Shown here: one piece after another, positions 42,201-52,418 of the stretch
Layout: each line of letters begins with the position of its first letter
How positions within the stretch are numbered: position 1 is the stretch's first letter
Assembly (NCBI GenBank): GCA_947588325.1
Contig: CANPYH010000001.1
Span: forward strand, 1-64,000
Reading direction: 5' to 3'
Source of the DNA: an uncultured Clostridia bacterium
GTDB lineage: Bacteria > Bacillota > Clostridia > Christensenellales > Pumilibacteraceae
Length of the DNA stretch: 64,000 nucleotides
Position numbers and translations under genes: made by a program
Notes under the pieces: model-generated
Seen by the model: only the letters and a program-made list of their open reading frames with translations
What the model was told of the DNA's origin: nothing
Databases searched by the model: none

Positions 42201-43220
42201 GTGAAAACATCGGACTTTTACTATGATTTGCCCGAATCGCTTATTGCGCAGACTCCGATAGAGCCGCGCGACGCGTCGTTGCTTCTCGTCTATGACAGGG
42301 CGACGAAAACGATCGAGCATAAGCATTTCTATGATATCGTCGATTATCTCTCGGATAACGACGTTCTCGTCGTAAATAACACCAAGGTCATTCCCGCGCG
42401 CACATACGGCACTTCGGAAACAGGCGCGAGGGTGGAGTTTCTTTTGCATAAGAGGCTTAACCTGACCGATTGGAAGGCGCTGTGCAAGCCCGCAAAAAAG
42501 GCGTCCGCCGGCGCTCGGTTTGCTTTCGGCGACAAGCTGTCCTGTACGGTCACGGAAGGCGGAGAAATGGGCGAGAGAACAATTCGATTCTCATATGACG
42601 GCGTATTCGAGGATCTTCTTTCCGAGGTCGGTCAAACTCCGCTCCCTCCGTATATTCACGAGAAGCTAAACGACGGCTCGCGCTATCAGACGGTGTATGC
42701 GAAGTATGACGGATCCTGCGCCGCTCCTACGGCTGGGTTGCATTTTACCCCCGCACTTCTCGAGAAGCTGAAGGCGAAAGGGGTGGAGATAGTCGAGGTA
42801 CTTCTGCATGTCGGGCTTGGAACTTTCCGTCCAGTCAAGGAAGAGAATATCGAAGCGCACAAAATGCACAGCGAGTATTGGCGGATCACGAAAGAGTCCG
42901 CGGAAAGACTTAACAATGCAAAAAAAGCAAAAAAACGCATAGTTTGCGTGGGTACTACGTCTGTCAGAGTGCTTGAAAGTGCAGTTAAAAAGAACGGTAT
43001 GTTCGAAGAATCGAGTGGCGAAACGAGTATATTTATCTATCCGCCGTATAAGTTCAAAGCCGCACAGGCGCTCGTAACCAATTTCCATCTGCCCGAGTCT
43101 ACGCTCATTATGTTGGTATCCGCTTTCTGCGGCAGAGAAGAAACGCTGGAGATATATAAAGAGGCGGTAGAGAGGAAGTACAGGTTTTTCAGTTTCGGCG
43201 ACGCGATGCTGATTAAATAG
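42201..43220 (+). CDS. queA: S-adenosylmethionine:tRNA ribosyltransferase-isomerase QueA
   Basis: It adds the epoxycyclopentane ring in queuosine biosynthesis. It starts with GTG at 42201; the family start FYYDLPESLIAQTPIEPRD follows. Other conserved stretches are VVNNTKVIPAR, GRTPLPPYI-like QTPLPPYIHE, YAKYDGSCAAPTAGLHFT and FHLPESTLIMLVSAF. Length 339 aa. The ruvB-queA-tgt order is common in bacteria; Tgt makes its tRNA substrate. Confidence 0.95.
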   Translation: MKTSDFYYDLPESLIAQTPIEPRDASLLLVYDRATKTIEHKHFYDIVDYLSDNDVLVVNNTKVIPARTYGTSETGARVEFLLHKRLNLTDWKALCKPAKKASAGARFAFGDKLSCTVTEGGEMGERTIRFSYDGVFEDLLSEVGQTPLPPYIHEKLNDGSRYQTVYAKYDGSCAAPTAGLHFTPALLEKLKAKGVEIVEVLLHVGLGTFRPVKEENIEAHKMHSEYWRITKESAERLNNAKKAKKRIVCVGTTSVRVLESAVKKNGMFEESSGETSIFIYPPYKFKAAQALVTNFHLPESTLIMLVSAFCGREETLEIYKEAVERKYRFFSFGDAMLIK

Positions 43221-43234
43221 TTCGATAAAATATC

Positions 43235-44350
43235 ATGCAATTTTCTTATAAAGTCATTCATACGTGCGCGCAGAGCGGAGCAAGAGTCGGAGAGCTAACA
43301 ACGCCTCACGGCAAGATTTTCACGCCCGTTTTTATGCCTGTCGGCACCCGCGCTACCGTTAAATCGCTGTCGCCGGAGGAGATAGAAAAGTCGGGAGCGG
43401 AGATTATCCTTTCTAATACGTACCATCTCCATCTTCGCCCGGGGGAGGAACTCATTAAGAACGCGGGCGGACTGCACAAATTTATGGGCTGGGATAAGCC
43501 GATACTCACGGACAGCGGCGGGTTTCAGGTATTTTCGCTCGCTAAACTTCGGAAAATCACCCGCGACGGTGTAAGTTTCAATTCGCACATAGACGGTGCG
43601 CTCATGCAATTTACTCCCGAGAGCGTTATAGATATCGAGAATGCTCTCGGCGCGGATATTATCATGGCGTTTGACGTATGCACCGAAGCGGGAGTATCGA
43701 GAGCGGACGCGGAGGACGCTTTGAATATTACCGCGGAATGGCTTAAACGCTGCTACGCTCACCACAAAAGCGAAAATCAGATGCTCTTCCCGATAGTGCA
43801 GGGCAACGTTTATGATGACCTTCGGCTTAAATCGCTGGAGCTGACCAAAGATTATGCGAAGTGCGGAATAGCGATCGGAGGGCTGTCTGTCGGCGAGGAT
43901 AAGGACACTATGTACCATGTTCTCGACGTTTTACGTCCCAATCTTCCAGACAACATGCCGCATTACCTCATGGGCGTCGGCAGTCCCGACTGTCTTGTCG
44001 AGGGCGTGCTTCGGGGAGTGGATATGTTTGATTGCGTCCTTCCCACAAGGACGGCTCGTAACGGCACGGCATTTACCTCTCACGGAAAGGTCAACATCAG
44101 GAACTTAAAATACCGCGAAGATTTCTCGCCGTTGGACGACAATTGCGACTGCTATTGCTGTCGGCACTTCTCCAAGGCGTACTTGCGCCATCTCATACAA
44201 TCGGACGAAATATTGGGAGGGAGAATGCTGTCTTTGCATAACATAACCTATCTTGCGAAACTCATGTCGAGAATACGCGAAGCGATTATGGAAGATCGCT
44301 ATCTCGATTTTGTAGAAGAATTCAGACGGAGTGACGAATATGTTTGCTGA
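43235..44350 (+). CDS. tgt: tRNA-guanine transglycosylase
   Basis: It exchanges G34 of GUN anticodons for preQ1. Nucleophile and substrate regions are present: LTDSGGFQVFSL, MAFDVCTEAG, the Gly-rich GIAIGGLSVGED, and DCVLPTRTARNGT (catalytic Asp). The zinc site is visible as CDCYCC with a downstream His (RHL). Length 371 aa. No queCDEF or YajC/SecDF genes are nearby, so preQ1 may be made elsewhere or imported. It ends 11 bases into the following gene. Confidence 0.95.
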   Translation: MQFSYKVIHTCAQSGARVGELTTPHGKIFTPVFMPVGTRATVKSLSPEEIEKSGAEIILSNTYHLHLRPGEELIKNAGGLHKFMGWDKPILTDSGGFQVFSLAKLRKITRDGVSFNSHIDGALMQFTPESVIDIENALGADIIMAFDVCTEAGVSRADAEDALNITAEWLKRCYAHHKSENQMLFPIVQGNVYDDLRLKSLELTKDYAKCGIAIGGLSVGEDKDTMYHVLDVLRPNLPDNMPHYLMGVGSPDCLVEGVLRGVDMFDCVLPTRTARNGTAFTSHGKVNIRNLKYREDFSPLDDNCDCYCCRHFSKAYLRHLIQSDEILGGRMLSLHNITYLAKLMSRIREAIMEDRYLDFVEEFRRSDEYVC

Positions 44351-45479
44351 AAAACCTGTTTATCTCGATAATGCGGCGACTACGAAAGCAGACGTCTCGG
44401 CACTCGAAAGTATTGTTAAATACGGCGGCGAATTGTACTATAATCCCTCGGCGGGTTACGTCAAGTCTCTGGAAATAAAAAAGGATATCGAAGAGGCGAC
44501 GGATACGATAGCGGGTTTGCTCGGCGCGTCGAGAGAGGAGATTATCTTCACTTCGTGCGCCACCGAGAGCAATAACGAGGCGTTTGAGTGCGGGATACGC
44601 AATAAAAAGGGTAACGTCGTTCTGTCTGCTGTCGAACACGCTTCTGTATACGAAAGCGCAATGAGACTCAAAAGTCGTGGAATGGACGTGCGTTTTGTTA
44701 AGCCGCTTTCCGACGGGCGCATATCCTCCGAGGCGCTTCAATGCGTTATGGACGAAAATACCGCCTTTGTCTCGATTATACATTGCTCTAACGAGACGGG
44801 AACGGTGAACGACATTCAGTCCCTTTGCGCAGTTGCAAAGGAGCGCAGCCCGAGGTGCGTATTCCACTCCGACGGGGTTCAGGCGTTCTGCAAAATTCCC
44901 ACCGATGTTAAGAAACTCGGCGTGGATCTGTATAGCATAAGCGCGCATAAAGTGGGCGGGCTTAAGGGCGTCGGCGCGCTTTACGTTAAGAAGGGGCTGA
45001 ATATGCCCCCATTCATAGTCGGGGGCGGTCAGCAGAACGGCAGGCGTTCGGGTACCGAGAATGTCGGCGGCATTATAGGCTTCGCAAAAGCGGCGCTTGC
45101 ATATAAAGATAGCGCGGCGGCGTTCGACGCGTCGAAGTTAAGACAATACATGGCGGCAAGGTTGACGGACGATCGGGTTAAAATCAACGGTAGCGAGTAC
45201 AATTCGGGGTATATCCTTTCGCTCTCTTTCGAGGGGCTTCGCGGCGAAGTTATCGCGCATATGGCGGAGGAGAAGGGAGTACTCGTCGGGCTCGGCTCGG
45301 CTTGCTCCACTCATGTCAAGTCCAACCGCGTACTCGAGGCGATGAGAGTGCCGCGCCGATACGCCGAGGGAAGTATAAGGATAAGTTTTTCGCCGCATAC
45401 GACGACGGAAGAGGTTGAATACGCGACAGAGGTTATTGCCGAGGCGGTCGAAAAATTGAGGAAGGTCATTAATGGATAG
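44340..45479 (+). CDS. Cysteine desulfurase (NifS/IscS-like), partner of ThiI
   Basis: I start it at ATG 44340, with CGGAG upstream inside tgt. A PLP aminotransferase-fold enzyme: YLDNAATTK start, His in VEHASVYES, Lys in SISAHKVGGLKGVGALY, and the catalytic Cys loop LGSACSTHVKSN. Length 379 aa. It overlaps thiI by 8 bases, matching the Bacillus-type pairing in which a dedicated desulfurase (NifZ) hands sulfur to ThiI for 4-thiouridine. A general Fe-S role cannot be excluded. Confidence 0.9.
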   Translation: MFAEKPVYLDNAATTKADVSALESIVKYGGELYYNPSAGYVKSLEIKKDIEEATDTIAGLLGASREEIIFTSCATESNNEAFECGIRNKKGNVVLSAVEHASVYESAMRLKSRGMDVRFVKPLSDGRISSEALQCVMDENTAFVSIIHCSNETGTVNDIQSLCAVAKERSPRCVFHSDGVQAFCKIPTDVKKLGVDLYSISAHKVGGLKGVGALYVKKGLNMPPFIVGGGQQNGRRSGTENVGGIIGFAKAALAYKDSAAAFDASKLRQYMAARLTDDRVKINGSEYNSGYILSLSFEGLRGEVIAHMAEEKGVLVGLGSACSTHVKSNRVLEAMRVPRRYAEGSIRISFSPHTTTEEVEYATEVIAEAVEKLRKVING

Positions 45480-46638
45480 AGTAATTATTATCAGATACAG
45501 TGAAATACATCTCAAGGGGAAGAACAGGGCGTTTTTCGAGAATATACTTAAGCGCAACATAATAAGCAAACTTGCGGGAATCACCCACAAAACGGATTTT
45601 TGCTACGGCAGATATGTGGTAAGCGATTACGCCGAGAGCGACGAGCAGGCAATCGTCAGCAAATTACGGCAGGTTTTCGGTATATTTTCATTGAGTATCG
45701 CTTTCAGAACCACAGCAAGCGTGGACGATATATACGAAGCGGCAAAAATCATATGCCCGAAAAGCGGCACTTTCAGAGTGACGGTCAACCGTGCGGATAA
45801 GACGTTGCCGTATACTTCCGTCGGGCTTTCGGCGGAGATAGGGGGTAGACTGCTCGAATATAACAGCTCGCTCGAGGTGGATCTTCACACGCCGAAGTCG
45901 ATAGTATACATAGACGCGCGGGATAGGAATACGGCGTACGTCTATTCGGACAGCATTGCGGGCGCAGGGGGTATGCCCGTGGGCAGCGCGGGTCGTGGGC
46001 TCACACTGCTTTCGGGCGGTATCGACAGCCCCGTGTCAACTTATATGATGGCTAAACGCGGGCTGAAACTCACAGCATTGCACTTCTGGTCATATCCCTA
46101 TACGAGTTACGAAGCGCGCAAAAAAGTGCTGGATCTTGCGAAAATACTCTCAGATTATACGGGTAATATGTCAGTCATAGTAGTTCCTTTTACCGAAATA
46201 CAAGAGGCTATACACGCTCACGCCGAGTCTAATTACATGATAACGCTCGTGCGCCGAGCGATGATGCGGATAGCGGAAATGATTGCGGATGTAAACAGGT
46301 GCGGCTGCATAATTAACGGGGAGGACCTCGGTCAGGTCGCGAGCCAGACATTGGAGAGCATAAACGTCACTAACTCCGTTATAAAGCATACGCCTGTGTT
46401 CAGACCGCTTATCGGCTTCGACAAGATCGATATTATAGATATCGCGCAACGGATAGGGACATATGAGACTTCCGTCAAACCTTTCGAGGACTGCTGCACG
46501 GTTTTCCTGCCCGACAGCCCTGTTACCAAACCCACTATCCGACGCGCCGAAGCCAACGAGGCGAAGATACCGAACTACGACGAACTAATCGTCAAAGCCG
46601 CTCACAACGCGGAAGTTTTCGTAATCCCCGAAAAATAA
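45472..46638 (+). CDS. thiI: tRNA 4-thiouridine synthase ThiI
   Basis: An N-terminal ferredoxin-like/THUMP region (RYSEIHLKGKNRAFFENIL, later SGTFRVTVNRADK) is followed by the PP-loop ATPase domain with LLSGGIDSPVSTYMMAKRG. The conserved KPFEDCCTVF block supplies the pair of cysteines in the catalytic region. Length 388 aa, with no rhodanese extension, as in Firmicutes. Its last 54 bases overlap, on the opposite strand, the 3' end of the PBP gene. It receives sulfur from the overlapping cysteine desulfurase. Confidence 0.94.
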   Translation: MDRVIIIRYSEIHLKGKNRAFFENILKRNIISKLAGITHKTDFCYGRYVVSDYAESDEQAIVSKLRQVFGIFSLSIAFRTTASVDDIYEAAKIICPKSGTFRVTVNRADKTLPYTSVGLSAEIGGRLLEYNSSLEVDLHTPKSIVYIDARDRNTAYVYSDSIAGAGGMPVGSAGRGLTLLSGGIDSPVSTYMMAKRGLKLTALHFWSYPYTSYEARKKVLDLAKILSDYTGNMSVIVVPFTEIQEAIHAHAESNYMITLVRRAMMRIAEMIADVNRCGCIINGEDLGQVASQTLESINVTNSVIKHTPVFRPLIGFDKIDIIDIAQRIGTYETSVKPFEDCCTVFLPDSPVTKPTIRRAEANEAKIPNYDELIVKAAHNAEVFVIPEK

Positions 46639-48456
46639 GTCCTCGTCCGCCTTTCTGTCGGGCATATTGTATATGCTGAATTCCGCTCTCACTCTGTCTT
46701 TGGGCAGAGTTGCGGATTTTGCGGCGGCAACTCTGTGATTTTTATACAACTCTGTGGCGTCTATGTCCACGCTTATAACCGTTTCGGGTCTGTCAAACGC
46801 TCCGCTTCTCAGTTCGGGGCGTTTCATTATTTCGGCGCATATCTCGGTAGGGAGCGACCCGCCCGTAACATCCTCGGGCAGATAACCTTCCGGAGCGCCA
46901 ACCCACACGAGGGTGACGTACTTTTTGTTGTACCCAATGCACCAGGCGTCGGTGTTACCCGTTTCCGTGCCGACGGTGCCCGTTTTTGCCGCTATGTTGG
47001 GGATACGGGACAGCTTTTTTGCCGTGCCGCTCTTTGCGCACTCTGTCAGCATTTTATTCAGAAGATAGGCGCTTTCTTCCTTAATCGCATTCTTCCCGCC
47101 GCCCGCTATCCTGCAATACGCCCTGCCGAGAGAGCGCAGGTCAACCCCGTATTCCATACCGCCGAGCGCAAGCGCAAGCCCGTTGTCGTTATCCGAAAAG
47201 GTAATGCCGAGTTTACGCGCAACATCTTTGGACTTTTCGATGCCGTTGATGTTAAGCACTTTGACGGCGGGGACGTTAAGCGATTGGGATAAGCTCTCCG
47301 TCGCCGACACCCAGCCGTAATACTTTCCGAGGTAATTGGTCGGCTTGTAACTGCCGAAGTCGGTCGGCTCGTCAAGCAGGGGAGTTACGGGAGTTAGCAC
47401 GCCGCTGTCGAGTGCGGGAGCGTAGCAGAGAATGGGCTTTATGGTGCTGCCCGGTCGTCGCTTCATGCCGACGAGGTTTTTATATGTGTTCGATGCAGCG
47501 GCGACTATCTCTTCGGTTTTGACGTCGAACACGAGAGCGGCGGCAGTCAGATCCGCCCTCGAGGCGAGACTCATTGCACCGAGAACGTGCGCCTGAATTG
47601 CCCCCTCATACGCCGTTCGGACGGACGTTTGAGCGGCGGCAGAGACGGCATGGTCATAAAAAATATTTTCGTTAGCGTAGGTTGTTACAAACTCTGTCTC
47701 ATTGCAAGCGTCGAGGTATTCTTCCTTTGTTATGTGGCCGAGATCGAGCATGCGCTCGAGGACGAGTTTTTTCCTGCTTTCGGTGTTCTCCCTGTGCTTT
47801 ATCGGGTCGAATTTGGCGGGATTGTTAATTATGGCGGCGAGCGCGGCGCTCTCGTCAAGTTCGATTTCGGCAGCGGATTTGCCGAAAAACCGTCTCGAAG
47901 CCGTTTCTATACCGTATATGTTATTGCCGAAATACAGGCTATTCAGATATAGCCCTAAAATCTCGTCCTTGCTTAATCTCTGCTCGATTGCCCTCGCTAT
48001 ACGAATCTCGCGTACTTTTCGCGAAAAAGTCTTTTCGGGAGTGAGATAGGTGTTTTTTACCAGCTGTTGAGTAATGGTCGAAGCGCCCTCTTTCGCGCTT
48101 CCTGTTGCTATATCTTTGATGAGAGCAGCTCCGATCCTCCGAATGTCTATTGCGCCGTGCTCATAGAAACGCGCGTCCTCGATGGATATGAATGCGTTTT
48201 TTGTATCCTCACCGATTTTATCGAAGTCGATTTTCAGATTGCCGTTCTTCGTTACAGAGGAAAGGAAGTTGCCGTCAGCGTCGTAAAGGTCGTATTTTTC
48301 GGTGAGGCGGGACAGGGGAGCCATGTCGAATTCGCCGAATTGTTTGATACGCACGTTCGGGTCGGTAATGACAAAGAGAGCCGCCGCGAAGCCTATAATC
48401 GCGACTAATATCAGAAAAGCCGTTATGCGTATTACTCTTCGGATAATTTTCACCAC
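46585..48456 (-). CDS. Class A penicillin-binding protein (PBP1a-type, 623 aa)
   Basis: A bifunctional peptidoglycan glycosyltransferase-transpeptidase. One N-terminal membrane anchor (~10-30) precedes a GT51 domain: AFISIEDARFYEHGAIDIRR with the catalytic Glu, EGASTITQQLVKN, RKVREIRIARAIEQ and LNSLYFGNNIYGIETAS. The transpeptidase has Ser-x-x-Lys in RPGSTIKPIL, Ser-x-Asn in SQSLN, and AAKTGTVG. The chain is shorter than most class A PBPs. It begins with GTG at 48456 or 48453; a -10-like TATACT ends 4-7 bases before these, so it may also be leaderless. Its 3' end overlaps thiI. Confidence 0.93.
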   Translation of the reverse strand: MVKIIRRVIRITAFLILVAIIGFAAALFVITDPNVRIKQFGEFDMAPLSRLTEKYDLYDADGNFLSSVTKNGNLKIDFDKIGEDTKNAFISIEDARFYEHGAIDIRRIGAALIKDIATGSAKEGASTITQQLVKNTYLTPEKTFSRKVREIRIARAIEQRLSKDEILGLYLNSLYFGNNIYGIETASRRFFGKSAAEIELDESAALAAIINNPAKFDPIKHRENTESRKKLVLERMLDLGHITKEEYLDACNETEFVTTYANENIFYDHAVSAAAQTSVRTAYEGAIQAHVLGAMSLASRADLTAAALVFDVKTEEIVAAASNTYKNLVGMKRRPGSTIKPILCYAPALDSGVLTPVTPLLDEPTDFGSYKPTNYLGKYYGWVSATESLSQSLNVPAVKVLNINGIEKSKDVARKLGITFSDNDNGLALALGGMEYGVDLRSLGRAYCRIAGGGKNAIKEESAYLLNKMLTECAKSGTAKKLSRIPNIAAKTGTVGTETGNTDAWCIGYNKKYVTLVWVGAPEGYLPEDVTGGSLPTEICAEIMKRPELRSGAFDRPETVISVDIDATELYKNHRVAAAKSATLPKDRVRAEFSIYNMPDRKADEDLFFGDYENFRVVSGFDD

Positions 48457-48516
48457 GGTTAGTATAATCTTTCATAAAATTATTACTCAGTCAAATGCAG
48501 AAAACCCCGTCATTGC

Positions 48517-48545
48517 TTGCTAATTTCGACACCGTTTGATATAAT
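48517..48545 (+). promoter_or_regulatory. Promoter of miaB-mutSL-miaA operon
   Basis: TTGCTA (48517-48522), 17 bp, TATAAT (48540-48545) with an extended TGA before the -10. The start codon GTG at 48553 is seven bases downstream. Confidence 0.7.
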
Positions 48546-48552
48546 TGTATTC

Positions 48553-49854
48553 GTGGAAAGGGTTTATATAAAAACATACGGCTGTCAGATGAACGTCCAT
48601 GAAACGGAAAAACTTTATGCGGCGTTCGAGCGTGAGGGAATAGGCGCGGCAGACAGCGCCGAAAACGCGGATATAGTCGTTCTTAACACCTGTTGCGTGA
48701 GAGAGGGGGCGGAGACGCGGGTCATAGGCAATCTCGGTCGCATTAAAAAGCTCAAGCAGTCGAATCCCAATCTGATTGTAGCTGTGTGCGGGTGCATGAC
48801 GCAGCAGGAGAAAGCGGCGGAAATGCTCCGTAAACGCTGCCCTTTCATTAACATAATCACGGGCACATACAGTCTCGGCGCTCTGCCGCAGATGGTTAAG
48901 GCTGTCCGTAGCGGTGAAAAGTTTATACTCGACCTTTCCGTCAACGAAGAGATCCCGATGGGGATTAACGAGGCATGCCGCTCGGATAACGTCAACCGCT
49001 TCGTAAATATCATGTACGGTTGCGACAATTTCTGCACGTATTGCATTGTGCCGTACGTCAAGGGCAGGGAGCGCAGTCGCAGGCTTGCTGACGTCAAAAG
49101 CGAGGTTGAGGGGCTTGTCAGAAACGGGGCGAAGGAGATTACTCTTCTCGGTCAGAATGTCAATTCCTACCGCGACGGCAATAACGATTTTTACGCGCTT
49201 CTTTCCGAACTCTCTGCTATCGACGGCGATTTCTGGATAAAGTTCATGACTTCTCACCCCAAAGACCTGTCGGGCGACGTTATTAAACTTATCGGCAGAG
49301 AAAAGAAACTCGCAAATTATGTGCATTTGCCCGTTCAGTCGGGTAGCGACGAAATACTTAAAAAGATGAACAGAAAATACAGCGTTGCCGATTACCTCCG
49401 CAAGATCGACATGATACGCGAATATATCCCGCACGCGGGTCTTACAAGCGATATTATTGTAGGCTTTCCGACGGAGACGGAGGAGGACTTTGCCGCAACT
49501 CTCGACTTGGTAAGGCGGGTTCGGTATAACAACCTGTTTATGTTTATATACTCCAAGCGCAACGGTACGCCTGCCGCTATTATGGAAGGACAGGTGCCCG
49601 AGGCGATTAAAAAGGAGCGTATAACTCGGCTCATTAACGCTCAGTCGGAAATATCAAATGAGCTGGCTTCGGTTTGCGTCGGCGAGACGTTCAGAGTACT
49701 TTGCGACGGTCGGGGCAAAAACGCGACGGGCAAAACTTCGGACGACAGAGTGATAGTATTCGACGACGGCGGCGCGGATCTGTATAACCGATTTGTTGAC
49801 GTTGAGGTTACGTCGGCAAAGAACAGCAAACTTTACGGGAGGATAAAAGTATGA
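48553..49854 (+). CDS. miaB: tRNA-2-methylthio-N6-adenosine methylthiotransferase MiaB
   Basis: I place the start at GTG 48553 (MERVYIKTYGCQMN), the first codon after the promoter; any earlier start would lie inside the -35/-10 region. The MTTase domain has Cys in TYGCQMN, NTCCVRE and CGCMTQQ, binding one Fe-S cluster. The radical-SAM triad is in YGCDNFCTYCIVPYVKGRE. A C-terminal TRAM domain ends the protein. Length 433 aa. It modifies i6A37 made by MiaA, encoded four genes downstream in the same operon. Confidence 0.94.
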   Translation: MERVYIKTYGCQMNVHETEKLYAAFEREGIGAADSAENADIVVLNTCCVREGAETRVIGNLGRIKKLKQSNPNLIVAVCGCMTQQEKAAEMLRKRCPFINIITGTYSLGALPQMVKAVRSGEKFILDLSVNEEIPMGINEACRSDNVNRFVNIMYGCDNFCTYCIVPYVKGRERSRRLADVKSEVEGLVRNGAKEITLLGQNVNSYRDGNNDFYALLSELSAIDGDFWIKFMTSHPKDLSGDVIKLIGREKKLANYVHLPVQSGSDEILKKMNRKYSVADYLRKIDMIREYIPHAGLTSDIIVGFPTETEEDFAATLDLVRRVRYNNLFMFIYSKRNGTPAAIMEGQVPEAIKKERITRLINAQSEISNELASVCVGETFRVLCDGRGKNATGKTSDDRVIVFDDGGADLYNRFVDVEVTSAKNSKLYGRIKV

Positions 49855-52418
49855 AACTGCCCGGCGCTTCACAAATGATAAACCAATACCTTGAAATCAA
49901 GGATCAGAACCCGGGGTGTCTGTTATTTTTCAGGTTAGGCGACTTCTACGAGCTGTTTTTCGATGACGCGGTAACGGCGAGTAAGGAGCTGGATCTCGTG
50001 CTTACGGGCAAACAATGCGGACTTCCCGAGCGCGCTCCCATGTGCGGCATACCATATCATGCTGCCGACTCTTACATAGCAAAGCTGATAGACAGGGGAT
50101 ATAAAGTAGCCGTTTGCGAGCAGATGGAAATACCCAAGAAAGGGCTTGCAAAAAGGGAGATAGTGCGCGTGGTTACGCCCGGAACTGTTACAGACGGGGA
50201 AATGCTCGCGCCGGGGAAGAATAACTACCTTCTTTCCGTCTGCCTCGAGGGGAATAAAGCGGGCGTATGCTGGGCGGATATCTCCACGGGCGAGTTCAAC
50301 CGCGCCACGATAGACGCGCAGGTTCCCCTTCGGCTTAACGATCTCCTCGCGCGAATTGCGCCGTCGGAGATTATTTGCAATGCGGATATGAAGAAAGAGA
50401 GTGCAAATCTCTCACTCGTTAAATACGGCGGAGTTTGCGAGTTTCAGCTCTTCGACGCGACATACTTTGATCTCGCGAGCGCCGAGAAGATAATCAAAGA
50501 GATGTGCAAAGCTTCTGCCGAAATACTTCTTGAGGACGACGTGTGCAAAAAGGCTTGCGGCGCGCTCCTGATCTATGTTCGCCAAACTCAGAAATTACCC
50601 CTTCGCTATATCCGCACTGCCGAGAACAACGAAAAGGTGATGACGTTGGACAGCAACGCCATGCGGACTTTGGAAATTCTCAAGTGCGCGGACGGTAAGG
50701 AGCGCGGTTCGGTCGCCTCCGCTATCGATATGACTAAAACGGGCATGGGCTCGCGACTTATTAAGAAATGGCTATCTGCGCCGAGCAACGACGAGAAGAT
50801 TATAAACATTCGGCTTAACGGCGTTGAGGAGCTTGTGAATAACGGCATACTTCGCGGCGAGTTAAGGAATTGCCTTTCGGACGTCTTTGACATAGAGAGG
50901 TTGGGGACGAGGCTGTCATACGGCGACATAAAACCGAGGTCGTGTCTGTCTCTCGCAAAGTCGCTGTCCAATCTTCCGAAAATCAAGGAGTTGCTCTCCT
51001 CATGCACTTCGGATATACTTAAAGGGCTGGGACGTTCCATAGACCCGCTCACCGACGTAGCGGCTACGCTGACTGCCGCGATAAGTCAGGACGCTCCCGT
51101 GCGCTCGTCGGACGGCGGTATATTTAACAGCGGCTACAACGCCGAACTCGACTCTTACAGGGATATCTCCGCCAACTCCAAAACCATACTTGCGCAGATA
51201 GAGGCGCAGCAAAAGGAAGAGACGGGCATTAAAAACCTTCGCGTGGGGTATAACGGCGTGTTCGGATATTTTATCGAAGTCCCCAAATCGCAGGTGGATA
51301 AAGTCCCTTACTACTATGTGCGTAAGCAAACGACGGTTAACTCCGAGAGGTACATAACCGAGGAGCTTAAAACGGTCGAGGATAAAATACTCCATGCCGA
51401 CGAGCGCGCGCTTACCCTCGAGCAGGACCTTTACAAATCGCTTATCGACGCATTGTCGAAGCAGTCGGAGCGCGTAATCAACACCGCGACCGCGATCGCA
51501 CAGGCGGACGTACTGGCTTCCAATGCGGAAGTGGCGGCTAAATACAACTACACAAAGCCGGTGATAGGCGAGTTGGTCGAGGCTATCGATATCAAAGAGG
51601 GACGGCACCTTATCGTCGAGCGCATGAACGGTATATCGTTTGTGCCCAACGACACCTTCCTCAACGGCGGGGATAGCCGCATAATGATTATAACGGGACC
51701 GAATATGGCGGGGAAGAGCATATATATGCGCCAGGTCGCTATAATAGTTATCCTCATGGGCTGTTTCGTTCCAGCGTCGTCTGCGCGCATATCGATAGTG
51801 GATAAGCTGTTCACTCGTGTCGGGGCGAGCGACGACCTCCATACGGGGCGCAGCACCTTTATGGTCGAGATGAGCGAAGTCTCGTATATTCTCGGCAATG
51901 CGACGGATAAGAGCCTCGTTTTGCTCGACGAGGTTGGCAGAGGCACGGCGACATACGACGGACTTTCTATAGCTTGGGCTGTCATCGAATATCTCGCGAA
52001 TAATTATAAGGCGAACGTCATGTTCTCCACGCACTATCACGAGCTGACCGACCTTGAAGGCGTACTCGACGGCGTTAAAAACTACAAAATAGCGGTTAAA
52101 GAGCTGTCGGACGGAATAGTGTTCCTGCACAAAATGCTCCGTGGCAGCGCAAACCGCAGCTTCGGTATAGAAGTTGCGGGTCTGTCGGGACTTCCCGCAC
52201 CCGTACTCACGCGTGCGAAAGAGCTGCTTAAACAGCTGGAAAAGCTCAATATTGCCCGTCAGCAGTCGTCGGCTTATCAGCAAGTCTCGATGTTTAATAC
52301 CGATGTGTCCAACGAGATAGTCAAGATATTGCGCGAGCTCGATCCCGACGATATAAGTCCCCGCGCGGCTTACGATATACTTATGGACCTCAAGGAGAAA
52401 GCGGAGGTGGATAAATGA
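49851..52418 (+). CDS. mutS: DNA mismatch repair protein MutS
   Basis: The ATG overlaps the miaB stop and has GGGAGG upstream. The mismatch-recognition Phe-x-Glu motif appears as FRLGDFYELFFDDA. Walker A is ITGPNMAGKSIYMRQV, Walker B LVLLDEVGRGTATYDG, and the FSTHYHELTDLE segment follows. Length 855 aa, typical. A short C-terminal region may carry the dimerisation and MutL-contact motif. It is coupled by overlap to mutL. Confidence 0.97.
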   Translation: MKLPGASQMINQYLEIKDQNPGCLLFFRLGDFYELFFDDAVTASKELDLVLTGKQCGLPERAPMCGIPYHAADSYIAKLIDRGYKVAVCEQMEIPKKGLAKREIVRVVTPGTVTDGEMLAPGKNNYLLSVCLEGNKAGVCWADISTGEFNRATIDAQVPLRLNDLLARIAPSEIICNADMKKESANLSLVKYGGVCEFQLFDATYFDLASAEKIIKEMCKASAEILLEDDVCKKACGALLIYVRQTQKLPLRYIRTAENNEKVMTLDSNAMRTLEILKCADGKERGSVASAIDMTKTGMGSRLIKKWLSAPSNDEKIINIRLNGVEELVNNGILRGELRNCLSDVFDIERLGTRLSYGDIKPRSCLSLAKSLSNLPKIKELLSSCTSDILKGLGRSIDPLTDVAATLTAAISQDAPVRSSDGGIFNSGYNAELDSYRDISANSKTILAQIEAQQKEETGIKNLRVGYNGVFGYFIEVPKSQVDKVPYYYVRKQTTVNSERYITEELKTVEDKILHADERALTLEQDLYKSLIDALSKQSERVINTATAIAQADVLASNAEVAAKYNYTKPVIGELVEAIDIKEGRHLIVERMNGISFVPNDTFLNGGDSRIMIITGPNMAGKSIYMRQVAIIVILMGCFVPASSARISIVDKLFTRVGASDDLHTGRSTFMVEMSEVSYILGNATDKSLVLLDEVGRGTATYDGLSIAWAVIEYLANNYKANVMFSTHYHELTDLEGVLDGVKNYKIAVKELSDGIVFLHKMLRGSANRSFGIEVAGLSGLPAPVLTRAKELLKQLEKLNIARQQSSAYQQVSMFNTDVSNEIVKILRELDPDDISPRAAYDILMDLKEKAEVDK

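Noticed and set aside
51000..52283. 427-aa open frame antisense to mutS
   Set aside because: The opposite strand carries intact Walker motifs of MutS; no promoter or ribosome site supports this frame.
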